6,324 nucleotides of DNA from Candidatus Parvarchaeota archaeon (lineage in GTDB: Archaea; Micrarchaeota; Micrarchaeia; Anstonellales; VGKX01). A program made the position numbers and the translations under genes. The notes beneath the pieces were generated by a model. The model did no database searches. It saw only the letters and a program-made list of their open reading frames with translations, and had not been told where the DNA came from. Positions 5,969 to 6,324 of the stretch are shown in pieces. The first letter of the stretch is position 1. Each line of letters starts with the position of its first letter. Location of the stretch: assembly GCA_016866895.1 (NCBI GenBank), contig VGKX01000063.1, forward strand, positions 1 to 6,324. Direction: 5' to 3'.

Positions 5969-6324
5969 CTATCCGGCAATCCGCTCAAGCCTTTTGGAAA
6001 TGTCATCCATCTCCTTTTGGTAAAGCACGCTTGTCTTAATGGTGGTCCTTAGATTTGTGTCTATCGGGACAGCCTCATTAATCCTCAGAACCGGCTCCTG
6101 CCCGCTATTTATGGAAATGGCTGCAGGGACATTTGTCTTTACCGGTAGCTTCTGGTTGTTGAAATTGAAGGAGACTGGGGTGCCTTGGGCCGAAATGCCA
6201 GTTGCGCTGCCGCTAATTGGAATGTCAAACTCAAGGGGTATGTTGATGTTTTTAGGCAACAGCTGCCCAATCTGGATGTCTTTTCGTAGCACAAGTGTCG
6301 TTTTGACTGGGATAAGCACCTCTA
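5969..6324 (-). CDS. Hypothetical beta-rich protein (partial at its N-terminus)
   Basis: The minus-strand frame ends with TAG at 5971-5969 and is still open at the right edge, so the start lies outside the window. A GTG at 6319-6317 could be read as a start, but it is preceded by another sense codon (Glu) and no ribosome site, and the sequence reads as a mid-protein segment. About 117 residues are visible. They alternate hydrophobic and polar residues with recurring Pro-Val-Lys-Thr units (IPVKTT near the visible start, LPVKTN in the middle, TTIKTS near the end) and contain no Cys or Trp. The final segment EMDDISKRLERIAG is a charged amphipathic helix. This pattern recalls membrane-anchored archaeal proteins with an outer beta domain, but no transmembrane segment is in view. 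I do not recognise the family and assign no function. Confidence 0.6.
   Translation of the reverse strand, partial: EVLIPVKTTLVLRKDIQIGQLLPKNINIPLEFDIPISGSATGISAQGTPVSFNFNNQKLPVKTNVPAAISINSGQEPVLRINEAVPIDTNLRTTIKTSVLYQKEMDDISKRLERIAG

Noticed and set aside
5960..5977. GCCGG/CCGGC inverted repeat at the dph6 convergent end
   Set aside because: The stem has only 5 bases, half of it lies inside the minus-strand coding end, and no T run follows on either strand. The evidence is too weak to call a bidirectional terminator.

Overview
The window looks archaeal. The evidence is an archaeal-type phosphoenolpyruvate carboxylase (about 490 residues, not the roughly 900-residue bacterial form), two FtsZ paralogues of the archaeal kind, a diphthamide-synthesis enzyme (a pathway absent from bacteria), TATA-like boxes about 25-35 bases before inferred transcript starts, poly-T tracts after genes, and GGAGGTGAT-type ribosome sites. 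The lineage cannot be fixed from this sequence. A DPANN or deep euryarchaeal genome would fit, but that is only inference.

Layout, left to right. Bases 1-51 may be the tail of an unidentified plus-strand gene. A TATA-like box follows, then a two-gene unit: thioredoxin reductase (105-1070) and, 16 bases later behind a strong ribosome site and a TTG start, archaeal PEP carboxylase (1087-2556). A promoter-bearing gap leads to the first ftsZ (2695-3756). A T-rich stretch with a perfect TTTCCC/GGGAAA inverted repeat separates it from a second ftsZ (3854-4948). After another T-rich tract, 188 bases without a protein gene hold an unexplained long hairpin (5023-5068) and the promoter of tRNA-Ala(CGC) (5137-5208). 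The tRNA is followed closely by a hairpin terminator and then dph6 (5292-5951). A convergent minus-strand gene of unknown function (5969 to beyond the right edge) ends 17 bases from dph6.

How the genes work together. The two FtsZ proteins are the clear functional pair: both keep the complete GTP-binding and GTP-hydrolysis motifs, so both should polymerise, and they differ mainly in their N- and C-terminal tails, where membrane anchors and partners bind. TrxB and PpcA are probably co-transcribed but act in different processes (thiol redox and oxaloacetate supply). tRNA-Ala and Dph6 both serve translation, but each seems to have its own signals. I see no mobile element, CRISPR array, or clearly new multi-gene system. 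The points most worth a second look are the tandem ftsZ pair with its intergenic palindrome, the hairpin at 5023-5068, and the repetitive beta-rich protein at the right edge.
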